A stretch of 64,000 nt of DNA from Candidatus Anaeroferrophillus wilburensis (GTDB lineage: Bacteria > Desulfobacterota > Anaeroferrophillalia > Anaeroferrophillales > Anaeroferrophillaceae), in the NCBI GenBank assembly GCA_016934315.1, contig JAFGSY010000035.1, forward strand, positions 1-64,000, written 5' to 3'. Positions 16,579 to 25,545 of this stretch are shown one piece after another; within the stretch, counting starts at the first letter, position 1, and the number at the start of each line of letters is the position of its first letter. The notes under the pieces are model-generated. The model had not been told where the DNA came from and did not search any database. It was given only the letters and a program-made list of their open reading frames with translations. Made by a program: the position numbers and the translations under genes.

Positions 16579-18132
16579 TCAGGCGGTATTGACTGTGGCA
16601 ACCTGGCTGGTGTTTTCAATTTCAGGCAGTTCAGCTGCTGGTTGCGGCGGCAGAACAACATGGAAAACACAGCCGCCGGCCGGCAGATTTTCAGCCCAGA
16701 TGAGTCCGTGATGTCCTTCGACAAAAAATTTGGCGATGGAAAGGCCGACCCCCGACCCTTTGTGATAATCAGGCAGCCACTGATAGCCCTGTTGAAAGCG
16801 GTCGAAAATCTGGTTGAGCAGTGGTGTCGGAATGCCGCTGCCGGTATCAGCGACCGAAAAATAGATGAAGTGCTGGCCGACTGATGCCGTGACCAGCGGC
16901 TGCTCAGCAGTAAACGTGGCCGTAGTGCCGGTCTTAATGGTAATCGCGCCGCCTTCAGGGGTAAATTTTATGGCGTTGGAAAGGAGGTTGTCGATCACCT
17001 GCCCGAGGCGCAATATGTCATATTTTTGCGGCGGCAGTGGATCTATCGCTGCCAGGCTGATATGGATGTTTTTTTTCACTGCCAGAGGTTCGGCGGCGGC
17101 GATCCGGGAACGCAGCAGCTCCATCAGGTTTCCCGGTTCAAACGTATAGGAGATAACACCGGCCCTGATGCGGGAGATATCGAGCAGGTCGGAGACAATC
17201 TTAATGATGCGATCGGTTTCCCTGAGATTGAGGGCAATCAAGTGGACCTGCTTGTCATTCAATGGTCCGACAATTTTTTCGGCGATCAATGACAGTGATT
17301 CCCTCATGGAGGTCAACGGTGTCTTGATTTCATGGGACAGGTTGGCAATAAAGGATGCCTTGATGTCGTCGACTTCTGACAATCGGCCGGCCATGGTATT
17401 GTAATAAATCGCCAGTTTGCCCAACTCCTGATCATGCAGGCCCTCGATCCGGGCAGTGAAATCCCCCTGGGTAATTTTTTCCATCCCTTTGATAACCTTG
17501 CCCAGTGAGTGGCGGATGGAAAAATGGATCCAGAAAAACATCATCAGCAACGCCAGGCAGGTCAGGACTGAAAAGATGACCAGATCATGTTCATAGCGGG
17601 TGGCAATCGCGCTGGTCTGGATGAAGCTTTGATTGATTTCCCGGTAGCCGGCCAGCTGAAATTGCGCCAGGGTCTCCTTGCATTGCTCGTAGTGCTGTTT
17701 CAGACTTTCAACGGCTGCAGCGGTGGTATCGTCGGCTTCGTGCAGCTGAAACATGTCAGTGAATTGTGCATGCAGAGCCATGATATTCTTCGCCAGCACG
17801 AGCCGCTGCTTTCCCTGATCTGCCGGCAGGGGATAGGCGAGGATGATGTCGATGGTGGTGCGGGCTTCGGTAATATTGTCCTGGACCAGTTCAGCATAGG
17901 TGGATTTTTTCAGCAGCAGGTATTTGCGCATGCCTTTATAGGCGTTGTCGGTGGCCTGTTCCAGATTCTGGCAATCATCCCAAAGATTAAACTGAACGGC
18001 GGTCAGCTGGTTGACAATAGTGGAAATTTTTCTGATTTCAAGCAGGGAATAGGTGTTGATCGCCAGCAGGCAGATGAGAAAAAAGCTGAAGGCAAGCAGG
18101 ATTTTCTGGGAAATGGAAATTTTACTGAACAT
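16579..18132 (-). CDS. Membrane sensor histidine kinase (GlrK/QseE-like)
   Basis: A 517-residue kinase. Membrane segments at about 10-30 and 184-206 flank a ~150-residue helical periplasmic sensor domain. HAMP follows (about 207-258). The HisKA box FIANLSHEIKTPLTS holds the phospho-accepting His near residue 267. The ATP domain has NLLSNAIKFTPEGG (N box), DTGSGIP (G1) and GSGVGLSIAK (G2). It should phosphorylate the sigma54 regulator encoded two genes downstream. The signal it senses is unknown. The upstream gap of 175 bases is shared with a divergent HAD gene. Confidence 0.92.
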   Translation of the reverse strand: MFSKISISQKILLAFSFFLICLLAINTYSLLEIRKISTIVNQLTAVQFNLWDDCQNLEQATDNAYKGMRKYLLLKKSTYAELVQDNITEARTTIDIILAYPLPADQGKQRLVLAKNIMALHAQFTDMFQLHEADDTTAAAVESLKQHYEQCKETLAQFQLAGYREINQSFIQTSAIATRYEHDLVIFSVLTCLALLMMFFWIHFSIRHSLGKVIKGMEKITQGDFTARIEGLHDQELGKLAIYYNTMAGRLSEVDDIKASFIANLSHEIKTPLTSMRESLSLIAEKIVGPLNDKQVHLIALNLRETDRIIKIVSDLLDISRIRAGVISYTFEPGNLMELLRSRIAAAEPLAVKKNIHISLAAIDPLPPQKYDILRLGQVIDNLLSNAIKFTPEGGAITIKTGTTATFTAEQPLVTASVGQHFIYFSVADTGSGIPTPLLNQIFDRFQQGYQWLPDYHKGSGVGLSIAKFFVEGHHGLIWAENLPAGGCVFHVVLPPQPAAELPEIENTSQVATVNTA

Positions 18133-18307
18133 GTGGTCCTTGCTTTTTGAGTTCTCTATCCTGTATCATGCATCGAATCAGAACGGCTGTCAAGCAGGTT
18201 AAAAAGAGACCGGGAAAGTGGTAATCCTAGCCCTGTGGTTTTGCTGGTTCTGAAGTGCCCGACAGTGAAAATAACGATTATATCTATGGTTTTTCTGGTT
18301 TTTAATA

Positions 18308-19006
18308 ATGATGATATCTGCTGATTTTATTCTTTTTGATCTGGATAATACGCTTTATCCACGGGAAACAGGATTATTTTCCAGGGTTGATCGGCTGATC
18401 AATCAGTATATGGATGAGGTGGTGAAGATCCCGAGGGAGCAGGTCAATCAGCTGCGTCAGCAGTATTTTGCGGCCTATGGGACGACTCTTTCAGGCCTTA
18501 TGGTCCATCATCAGGTGGATCCGGAAGAGTATCTGAGCTATGTCCATAATGTGCCGGTTGACCAGTTGATTCCCCGCGATGATCAGCTCGCCGGCCTGCT
18601 GGAGCGGCTGCCCGGGGAAAAATATATCTTCTCCAATGCCTCCCGCAGCCACTGCGATCGAGTACTGGATCACCTGGGGATTGCCGGTTATTTTCGCGAT
18701 ATTTATGATATTGTCAGGATGGAGTATCGACCGAAGCCTGAACGGCAGGTCTATGAGTCTATCGTCGAAGAAATTGGGCTGCCGCCGCATCAGGGCATCA
18801 TGGTTGACGATCTGGAAGCCAATCTCGTGCCGGCCCGGGAGCTGGGCATGGGGACGGTGCTGGTCACAGGTGATGAGCAGGAGGAAAGCGGGTTGCTGAA
18901 GCGGCCGGCTGCTGAGGTTGATCTGGTGGTCCGCTCCGTCCACCAGCTGCCGGCGGTTCTCAAACGGTCTGCAGCTCCTGCATTACCTGTTTCAGCTGGT
19001 AGTTGA
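18308..19006 (+). CDS. HAD-superfamily phosphatase, pyrimidine 5'-nucleotidase type
   Basis: A 232-residue HAD protein. FDLDNTLYP is the DxDxT nucleophile motif, FSNASRSH is the motif II serine region, and KPERQVYE plus VDDLEAN supply the motif III lysine and motif IV acids. The DNTLYP signature and length fit the SDT1/PhnX-like pyrimidine 5'-nucleotidase group, so a nucleotide or sugar phosphate is the likely substrate. No convincing ribosome site is seen before the tandem ATGs. Its 3' end overlaps the convergent phosphomannomutase gene by 47 bases. Confidence 0.85.
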   Translation: MMISADFILFDLDNTLYPRETGLFSRVDRLINQYMDEVVKIPREQVNQLRQQYFAAYGTTLSGLMVHHQVDPEEYLSYVHNVPVDQLIPRDDQLAGLLERLPGEKYIFSNASRSHCDRVLDHLGIAGYFRDIYDIVRMEYRPKPERQVYESIVEEIGLPPHQGIMVDDLEANLVPARELGMGTVLVTGDEQEESGLLKRPAAEVDLVVRSVHQLPAVLKRSAAPALPVSAGS

Positions 19007-20426
19007 TAAACTTTTGGAAAATCTGCAGGGTTTTCTTGTTTTCCGCCTCAAATCGCAGAACCAGGATCGGCTGGGTATTGCTCGCCCGGACCAAGGCCCA
19101 GCCGCTGGCAAAAACGACCCGCACCCCATCGATGGTGATGATCTTGTTGATGGTGGGACAGCTGGTGTTGCTGTCGCGGCAGTTGTAGAGCCGTTCCCGC
19201 AGTCGATCCACCACCGTGAATTTGATGTCGTCCGGGCAGTCGACCCGCAGTTCCGGAGTGTTGCAGGTTGACGGCAGAAAGTCCGCCACCTCGGTGAAGT
19301 GGAAGTTCTGCACCACCCTGCCCTTGACCGCCATGATTTCCAGCAGCCGCAACGTGGCATAGACCGCATCATCATAGCCGAAATAGCGGTGGGCAAAAAA
19401 GATATGCCCGCTCATTTCGCCGGCCAGCAGTGCATCTTCCTGCTTCATCTTCCTTTTGATCAGTGAGTGGCCGGTTTTCCACATGACCGGCCGGCCGCCC
19501 ATGCCCTCAATAGCGTCAAACAGGGTCTGGGAGCATTTGACATCAGCAACAATGGCCGCGCCCGGGTGGCGTTGGAGAATGTCGGCGGCATAGATGATCA
19601 AGAGCTGATCCCCCCAGACAACCTTGCCGGCATTATCCACCACTCCAAGGCGGTCGGCATCACCGTCAAAAGCAACCCCCACATGGGCCTGATGGTCCTT
19701 GACGGCCCGTTTCAGATCCACCAGATTCTCTTCAACCGTGGGATCCGGATGATGGTTGGGGAAGGAGCCGTCCGGTTCAGGGTAGAGGCAATGAAACGTA
19801 AATCCCAGCCGCTCAAGGATGGCTGGCAGTACCAGACCGGCGGTGCCGTTGCCTGCATCGGCGACAACGGTAATCGGGGCATCAAAGGTCTGGTTGAAGG
19901 TTTTCAGACCGGCAAACTGCTGCTCAAGGTAAGCGAGGTAGTCGGGGATGATGTCGATCCGGTTGTAGGAGCCGGTTTGCCGGTCGCAGGGGAACGATGG
20001 CGCTTCATGGACCTTTTCCCGCAGGGACTCGATCAGTTCTTCGATGACACTGCGGCCGTTGAGGGTGATCTTGAGGCCGTTGAACTCGGAGGGGTTGTGG
20101 CTGCCGGTAACCATGATACTGCCCAGGACATCGTCCATGGTCGCCTGGGAAAAATAGCAGACCGGCGTGGTGCATAGTCCCAGGTCCCTGATGCTGATGC
20201 CCTGATTGCGCAGTCCCCGGATCAGGGCGGCGGCAATCCTCGGTGAGTGCAGGCGCATGTCCCGGCCGATGGCCAGGGTGATGGGCTGCTCATCGGGGGT
20301 GCCATACTCGTCCTGAATCAGGTCACCCAGGCTTTCACCGATTACTTCAACGGCTCCGTCATGGAGATCGTCATCCGCGTGGCCGCGGATATCGTTTTTT
20401 CGGAATATGTGAGGATTTATTTTCAT
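18960..20426 (-). CDS. algC: Phosphomannomutase / phosphoglucomutase
   Basis: A 488-residue alpha-D-phosphohexomutase. The catalytic serine loop is VTGSHNPSEFNG, the metal loop is FDGDADRLG and the sugar-binding loop is GEMSGH. It converts mannose-6-phosphate to mannose-1-phosphate. It begins five bases after the stop of manC, and a PMI cupin gene lies before that, so the three-step route to GDP-mannose is in one operon. Its 3' end overlaps the convergent HAD gene. Confidence 0.93.
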   Translation of the reverse strand: MKINPHIFRKNDIRGHADDDLHDGAVEVIGESLGDLIQDEYGTPDEQPITLAIGRDMRLHSPRIAAALIRGLRNQGISIRDLGLCTTPVCYFSQATMDDVLGSIMVTGSHNPSEFNGLKITLNGRSVIEELIESLREKVHEAPSFPCDRQTGSYNRIDIIPDYLAYLEQQFAGLKTFNQTFDAPITVVADAGNGTAGLVLPAILERLGFTFHCLYPEPDGSFPNHHPDPTVEENLVDLKRAVKDHQAHVGVAFDGDADRLGVVDNAGKVVWGDQLLIIYAADILQRHPGAAIVADVKCSQTLFDAIEGMGGRPVMWKTGHSLIKRKMKQEDALLAGEMSGHIFFAHRYFGYDDAVYATLRLLEIMAVKGRVVQNFHFTEVADFLPSTCNTPELRVDCPDDIKFTVVDRLRERLYNCRDSNTSCPTINKIITIDGVRVVFASGWALVRASNTQPILVLRFEAENKKTLQIFQKFINYQLKQVMQELQTV

Positions 20427-20431
20427 CAGCC

Positions 20432-21514
20432 CTAAAGCAGTTCTTTGTTTCCGGCTTGCCGCAGCTGTTCCACCACGTTCCTGACTTTCTGCGAGCTGCC
20501 TTTTTTACAGATCAGCAGGGCATCATCGGTATCGACGACCAGCAGGTTTTCGACATCAATGAGGGCCGTTGGTTTGGCGGCAAACACCGAATTGTTGCGA
20601 CTGTCAATGGTGATGGTTTTGGCAGCGGCTTCCCGGGGCCGGAGATGCAGTTCATCAAGGGCATCCCAGCTGCCCAGGTCGCTCCAGGCAAAGCTGCCGG
20701 GGATAACCGCCACCTTGGACGATTTTTCCAGCACCCCGTAATCAATGGAAATTGACTCGACGGTGGCAAAATAGTTCAGCAGCGCCTGATCCAGCCCCAG
20801 GTTTTCCCGGTCCCGGCAAAAATCTTCCAGGCAGCGGGAAACGCCGGGGAGGTGGGCGGCCAGTTCAGCCAGGATCGCCTCGACGCGCCAGATGAAAATG
20901 CCGCTGTTCCAATAATAGTTGCCGGCCTGCAGGTACTGGAGCGCCTTGTGTACATCGGGCTTTTCGACGAAACGATCAACCTTGCATACCGTTTGACCGG
21001 CTGGCCAGCTGCCGGCCATTGCTTTACCCCCCTGAATATAGCCGTAACCGGTTTCCGGCCTGGAGGGCGTCATTCCCAGGGTAACCAGGTATCCCTCGTC
21101 GGCCACCCGGCAGGCCAGTTCCAGGGTCCGGAGAAAGGCCGGCACCTCGCCGATGTAATGGTCAGCCGGCAGGACGATCATGGTGGTTGCCGGCCCCTGC
21201 TCCGTGGCCAGCAACTGGGCGCCAAGGGCAATGGCGGGGGCCGTGTTGCGGCCCACCGGTTCAGCAATGATGCGGCTCGAGTCCAGGGGTGGGACCAGCA
21301 GTTCCCTGACCTGCGATTGGTGATCCCGGTTGGTGATCACCATGATCTGCGGTCCAGGAACCAGGGACGCCAGTCGTTCCACCGTCGCTGCCAGAGTCGT
21401 CTGGCCGCCGAGCAGCGGGATCAGCTGCTTGGGCCGCTGGTGGCGGCTCAGGGGCCAGAAGCGGGTGCCGGAGCCGCCAGCCAGAATAACCGCGTGAATA
21501 TCATTACTCTTCAT
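20432..21514 (-). CDS. manC: Mannose-1-phosphate guanylyltransferase
   Basis: A nucleotidyltransferase with the signature AVILAGGSGTRFWPLSR at the N-terminus, FVEKPD (substrate lysine loop) and NSGIFIW. It makes GDP-mannose from mannose-1-phosphate and GTP. It lacks the C-terminal cupin of the usual bifunctional ManC/AlgA; that part is a separate upstream gene. The start is uncertain: ATG 21514 puts the motif at the usual distance, but ATG 21523 or GTG 21556 is possible and no option has a good ribosome site. Confidence 0.9.
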   Translation of the reverse strand: MKSNDIHAVILAGGSGTRFWPLSRHQRPKQLIPLLGGQTTLAATVERLASLVPGPQIMVITNRDHQSQVRELLVPPLDSSRIIAEPVGRNTAPAIALGAQLLATEQGPATTMIVLPADHYIGEVPAFLRTLELACRVADEGYLVTLGMTPSRPETGYGYIQGGKAMAGSWPAGQTVCKVDRFVEKPDVHKALQYLQAGNYYWNSGIFIWRVEAILAELAAHLPGVSRCLEDFCRDRENLGLDQALLNYFATVESISIDYGVLEKSSKVAVIPGSFAWSDLGSWDALDELHLRPREAAAKTITIDSRNNSVFAAKPTALIDVENLLVVDTDDALLICKKGSSQKVRNVVEQLRQAGNKELL

Positions 21515-21560
21515 AGTGTCCATATCGAAGTTTATTGCCGCAGGAACTGTTGTCACGGCA

Positions 21561-21603
21561 TCTTTTTTATCCTTGTACCTTTAGCTTTTATCCTTGCACC
21601 GCT
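21561..21603 (-). repeat. Period-7 repeat, second site
   Basis: Read on the minus strand the units are GCGGTGC, AAGGATA, AAAGCTA, AAGGTAC, AAGGATA. The block begins inside the last codons of the PMI cupin gene (its final residues KRAVQG and stop are encoded by it) and fills most of the gap to manC. Confidence 0.6.
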
Positions 21604-21959
21604 CTTTTATAATCATCGGCAAAACGGACGATATCATCCTCGCCGAGGTAGCTGCCCTGTTGGACTTCGATGATTACCACCAGCTCGTCGGTCCGATTCT
21701 CAAGCCGGTGCTTTGCCTCCCGGGGAATGAAGACATGGCCGCCAACGGCCACCTCCCGCTCCTGGTCGTCGACCGTGATCACGGCCGGACCCTCGATTAC
21801 CACCCAGTGCTCGCTCCGCTGGTGATGGAGCTGGAGGCTGAGGCGCTGGCCGGGATTGACGACGATCTTTTTGACCTGGCAGCCCTCTTCCCGGTGGAGA
21901 ACCTGATAGGTGCCCCAAGGGCGGCTCACCGGTTCAAGGGCTTGCATGTATTGGCTCAT
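21588..21959 (-). CDS. Stand-alone mannose-6-phosphate isomerase cupin (type II PMI)
   Basis: A 123-residue single-domain cupin. SRPWGTYQVL, LSLQLHHQRSEHWVV (metal-binding histidines) and GGHVFIPREAKHRLEN are the motifs of the type II PMI domain usually fused to the C-terminus of ManC/AlgA. It would interconvert fructose-6-phosphate and mannose-6-phosphate. It is the first gene of the operon with manC and algC. GGAAAG lies before the ATG. Confidence 0.88.
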   Translation of the reverse strand: MSQYMQALEPVSRPWGTYQVLHREEGCQVKKIVVNPGQRLSLQLHHQRSEHWVVIEGPAVITVDDQEREVAVGGHVFIPREAKHRLENRTDELVVIIEVQQGSYLGEDDIVRFADDYKRAVQG

Positions 21960-22059
21960 GGATTTTCTTTCCGGTTATCAAAGCTGGGGATGAAAAGCAG
22001 TTATGCTTACCATTTTCCTTTTATCGGCAGCTTCCGGGAACTCTTTAGGAGGAAGCGAA

Positions 22060-22088
22060 AAAAAGGATGGCACGATGCCATCCTTTTT
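22060..22088. terminator. Intrinsic terminator
   Basis: AAAAAGGATGGC, loop ACGAT, then GCCATCCTTTTT: a 12-bp symmetrical stem with A and T tracts that works in both directions. On the minus strand it ends the transcript of the FG-GAP-like secreted protein. Confidence 0.85.
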
Positions 22089-22119
22089 GGGGAATGATGA
22101 AATGCAGGAGTGGTGAACG

Positions 22120-23913
22120 CTATTCGACCATCTCCAGGGCATATTTGCCGCTTTCGTTTCTGGTCAGAAGCACCATCGTATCCTTGCTTTTCACCCTGGT
22201 AAAAGTGAAATCGATGATGTCGCGGGCCAGTGCCGGCGATTTCCAGGTTTCCACAATGCCGCCGCTGTCTTTCCACTGGACGCCCACCACCTGGTCATGC
22301 TCGGAAGCTTTATCTTTCAGCAGGCTGACCCCTTTTTCCAGCAGTTCAGGGTTGATCCGCCGCTCTTTCTTGATCAGAAAGGCCTGGCGGCCAAAGGAGC
22401 TCTTCAGAACGAAACGGCGCGGGGCAAAGCGGTTAACCGCTGTTTTCTTAATGCTGAAACCCCCTTCATACTCGGTTTCCGCCAGTTTCTGCAGATAAAT
22501 TACTTCGTCATAGAGGCCGAATGATTCATCGGCGGTGGTCAGCAGGTCCTCGTTTTTGGCATTGTAGCCCCCCAGGCCGCCTTCCATATCCAAAACCAGG
22601 AGCTGATCTTCATTGAAGGGGTTCAGGATAAAATTATCGACGGCGAAAACATTGTGGGCCGGTTGGTACTCTCCCTTAATCTCCAGTTTACCGGCGAAAA
22701 AACCGGCCCAGCGAATTGGCAGCTTGTACTGTTTGAAATCATCGATCTCCTGGGCCAAAAGGACCTGTTTCCCCTCCCTGGTTTCCATAACCCGGAAATA
22801 GTAGGGGAAGTCAGAGCCCAAAGATCTCAGGTTCTGGTTTTCCATTTCCAGGACCAGCGAGGAAAGCCGGGTATCGGGCTTATCGCTGACCGTCACGGGC
22901 AGCCCCAAGGTAACATAGAGCTCATCCTTGCCATTATGGTTGAAGTCTCCGCAATGGAGATTAAGCGGCAGCGTGTCCTTGTGTGGCAGCCGGTAACGGG
23001 CAAAGGGTTTGAGCTGATCGCCTTCAATCTGGAAGGCTTCAACCCAGGCATTGTTGAGCAGCACCAGCTCATCCCGGCCGTTGCCGTCGAGATCGGCAAA
23101 TAGTAGCCGATTGTAGCCGCTTTTCAGCTCGATTTTGCTGGCCAGCTGCGTATTGGCGGCGGCCTTGCCCGGCCGGGTGAAAGAATGTGCCGCCCCCTGG
23201 GTTGCGGAGTGGCCGCTTCCCTGCTGGAAACGCAGGCCGAAGGGGACGGTAACCGGCATCGGCATCGGCAGGGCATAGGCAATGGTCATGAGGACCGTTC
23301 CCTCCAGGTCGGTGAGCTGGCCGATTATCTGCTGATCCCGGCCTTCGAGGCGCAGAATCAGGGGTCTGATGCCCATCTCAGGGCCATAACTCAGTTCCTG
23401 GAACGATTTTACCGCGTAGGGAATATGGGCCTGCTGGAGTTCCATGGTCAGATCCCGGTAGGGAAACTGCCGCTCAGGGGCCGCCAGGTTGGTATAGAGA
23501 TAGAGCCGGTTATAGGAAAAGGGAAACAGCGGCGCACCCGGGGGGATGGCGCCGGTGGTACCGTCAATGATGATGCCCCGGGCCTGGCTGCCATGGAGCT
23601 GGGTCAGGCGGATGAGGGCGGCATTGTTCTGCAGTGGCAGCGGCACCCCCGGCAGGGAGGTGTCCTTGACTGCCACCAGGGAGCCGACGCTCAGCCGCCG
23701 GTCGGCAATCTCCATGATCACCGCATCATCCTGGAGCAGCATCACCCGACCGGCCTGCAGGTTGCCGCCTGCAAGGTTCGCGCCGGCGGCATTGACCAGC
23801 TGCTGCCAGCTGCCGGCGGCCGCCAGATTGGGAGACAGGCTAAGCAGGATAACAAGGGAGAAAAAGAGCATTTTGCAATGCCGCCAGGTTGCTGACCGAA
23901 AAGATGATGTCAT
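22120..23913 (-). CDS. Secreted FG-GAP/VCBS-repeat-like protein
   Basis: A 597-residue exported protein with a Sec signal (about residues 10-33, cleavage after LAAA). Two beta-propeller-type repeats, LLFADLDGNGRDELVLL and CGDFNHNGKDELYVTL, carry calcium-binding acidic loops. The region near residues 50-110 (GRVMLLQDDAVIMEI, SVGSLVAVKD) resembles the C-terminal module of the two lipoproteins at 6.2-8.9 kb. I set the start at 23913 because GGAGAGG lies just before it. A terminator follows, so it is probably monocistronic. Function unknown. Confidence 0.72.
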   Translation of the reverse strand: MTSSFRSATWRHCKMLFFSLVILLSLSPNLAAAGSWQQLVNAAGANLAGGNLQAGRVMLLQDDAVIMEIADRRLSVGSLVAVKDTSLPGVPLPLQNNAALIRLTQLHGSQARGIIIDGTTGAIPPGAPLFPFSYNRLYLYTNLAAPERQFPYRDLTMELQQAHIPYAVKSFQELSYGPEMGIRPLILRLEGRDQQIIGQLTDLEGTVLMTIAYALPMPMPVTVPFGLRFQQGSGHSATQGAAHSFTRPGKAAANTQLASKIELKSGYNRLLFADLDGNGRDELVLLNNAWVEAFQIEGDQLKPFARYRLPHKDTLPLNLHCGDFNHNGKDELYVTLGLPVTVSDKPDTRLSSLVLEMENQNLRSLGSDFPYYFRVMETREGKQVLLAQEIDDFKQYKLPIRWAGFFAGKLEIKGEYQPAHNVFAVDNFILNPFNEDQLLVLDMEGGLGGYNAKNEDLLTTADESFGLYDEVIYLQKLAETEYEGGFSIKKTAVNRFAPRRFVLKSSFGRQAFLIKKERRINPELLEKGVSLLKDKASEHDQVVGVQWKDSGGIVETWKSPALARDIIDFTFTRVKSKDTMVLLTRNESGKYALEMVE

Positions 23914-24083
23914 GGTGCCTCTCCAGATAGACAGGATATTCACCCCGAGTAGGCGGAGGTTACAGAGAAGGGTATTGATGCTGTTCTCCGGATTTCTTCA
24001 AACCACGCCGGTGGTGAAAATGATGGATAACTCCTAATTCAGGTTTCGCATACTAAGGAAAGAGGTGCTAAAATGCAAGAAAA

Positions 24084-24116
24084 AAACCCGGCCCCAAAGG
24101 GGCCGGGTTTTTTTCA
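24084..24116. terminator. Intrinsic terminator of the porin gene
   Basis: AACCCGGCCCC, loop AAA, GGGGCCGGGTT, flanked by an A-tract and a T-tract, giving a strong symmetrical hairpin. On the minus strand it lies about 29 bases after the porin stop. Confidence 0.9.
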
Positions 24117-24144
24117 TACAAGAACTTAATGAAGCTAGGTCAAC

Positions 24145-25545
24145 TTACCACGTCCAGCCGATTTCCAGGGTGGAAGCAATCGCGGTATCATCGCCACCAA
24201 TATACTCTTCGAGGCCGTCACCCGGATCCAGGCAGCTGAACACGTAGGTGACGTAGAAGTTGGGGGAGAAAGGATACTTGACCTGGAAATCGAAGGTGTA
24301 GCCGATTTCATCGTCATCAAGGCCCAGTGCATCTTCCTCGGCATATTCCAGATAGGCCAGCTGCACTTTGTAGGAGAAGCTGTTGATCTTACCCTTGGAG
24401 CCAATGCCGTAGTAGACCAGGCCGGGGTTGCTGCCCTTGCCGGCGCCGCCGATGCCGCCATAAGTGTCGCCAGCACCGAGGCCTGACCGCTCAGGAACAT
24501 TGCCATAGAGGGGGGCACCAAATCCAAGATGTTCATAGAGGATTGCGCCGTCCATGCCGAACATGGGGGTATAGCGGGCGATGTTGGTGATGCCCACAAA
24601 GCCTTCCAGGTCGTCATCGAGAGGATCGTCGTCACCCTGGACATAGTAGAAGCCCAAGTAGGGGTTGAATTCCGGGCTGACGGCGAAGCCGACGCCGGCA
24701 TGCAGGGCGTAGGAGCTGATGTCGTAGTCAGCGGCATTGTCAATGTCGCCGGTTACGCCGACGATTTCAAACTGCGGCTGGATGATGCCGATATTGCCAT
24801 AGCCTTCAAGGCCATAGTAATAGGCGTTTGAGCTGCCGCCACCACCCATAGCCACTTTGCCCTGATGGCTAAGAGACACGAAGGGGCTGAGGGTGAATTT
24901 GCCGTCATCGCCGGTGGCGAAGACATAGTTCAGTTTGGCGTTGTAGGCATACCAGTCGCTGTCATAGTCATCGTCGCCAAGATCATCGGAGTCTTCGATG
25001 AGCAGCATGGTCAGGGCCCAGTTCAGGGTCTTGTCGCCGCCGGACAGTTCGATGAAGGGATGGTCATCGCCATAGACCAGACCACCGGTTTTGAGGTCGA
25101 GGAATTTCACGTCCCAACCGGCAGAAAATTTGACGCTGCCGAAATTATACCAGAAATTGGAGCGCTCGACGCTGAATTCGGAACCGAAAGGATCATCGGC
25201 ATTGCCGTAGTCGTTGCGGTCGACGTTGTCTTTGGTCATGTGGATGTCATCTTCGAGAATGACCTTGAAGCCCCAGTTTTCTCCGGTGCCCTTGAAGCCC
25301 AGGCGCAGCTCGTTGCGGACGAAGAAACCGGCACCCCAGCCGCCCTCGGTGAGGGTTACTGCATCGCTGGTATCGCTGTTGTAATCAACCAAATTTTTGA
25401 AGTAGCTGGGGATCAAACGGTTGCTCCCGAACAGCTGCATGTCAACATTCTTGCTGGCGCTGACTTCGCCCATGGCGGCGAAGGACGCTGCTGCAGAGGC
25501 GGCGATAAAAACGCACACCAGCAGGGCAATCATACTTTTTTTCAT
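24145..25545 (-). CDS. Porin-like outer-membrane beta-barrel protein
   Basis: A 466-residue exported protein with a signal peptide (KSMIALLVCVFIAASAAASFAA) and a mature part of alternating short beta-strands ending in the aromatic TLEIGWTW, the usual BAM-type C-terminal signal. It is strikingly acidic, with many Asp/Glu loops such as DDPLDDDLEGF and DSDDLGDDDYDSDW. A strong AAAGGAG precedes the ATG. It has its own promoter and terminator. I read it as a general or carboxylate porin, but the substrate is unknown. There is no close family name I can assign with certainty. Confidence 0.78.
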   Translation of the reverse strand: MKKSMIALLVCVFIAASAAASFAAMGEVSASKNVDMQLFGSNRLIPSYFKNLVDYNSDTSDAVTLTEGGWGAGFFVRNELRLGFKGTGENWGFKVILEDDIHMTKDNVDRNDYGNADDPFGSEFSVERSNFWYNFGSVKFSAGWDVKFLDLKTGGLVYGDDHPFIELSGGDKTLNWALTMLLIEDSDDLGDDDYDSDWYAYNAKLNYVFATGDDGKFTLSPFVSLSHQGKVAMGGGGSSNAYYYGLEGYGNIGIIQPQFEIVGVTGDIDNAADYDISSYALHAGVGFAVSPEFNPYLGFYYVQGDDDPLDDDLEGFVGITNIARYTPMFGMDGAILYEHLGFGAPLYGNVPERSGLGAGDTYGGIGGAGKGSNPGLVYYGIGSKGKINSFSYKVQLAYLEYAEEDALGLDDDEIGYTFDFQVKYPFSPNFYVTYVFSCLDPGDGLEEYIGGDDTAIASTLEIGWTW

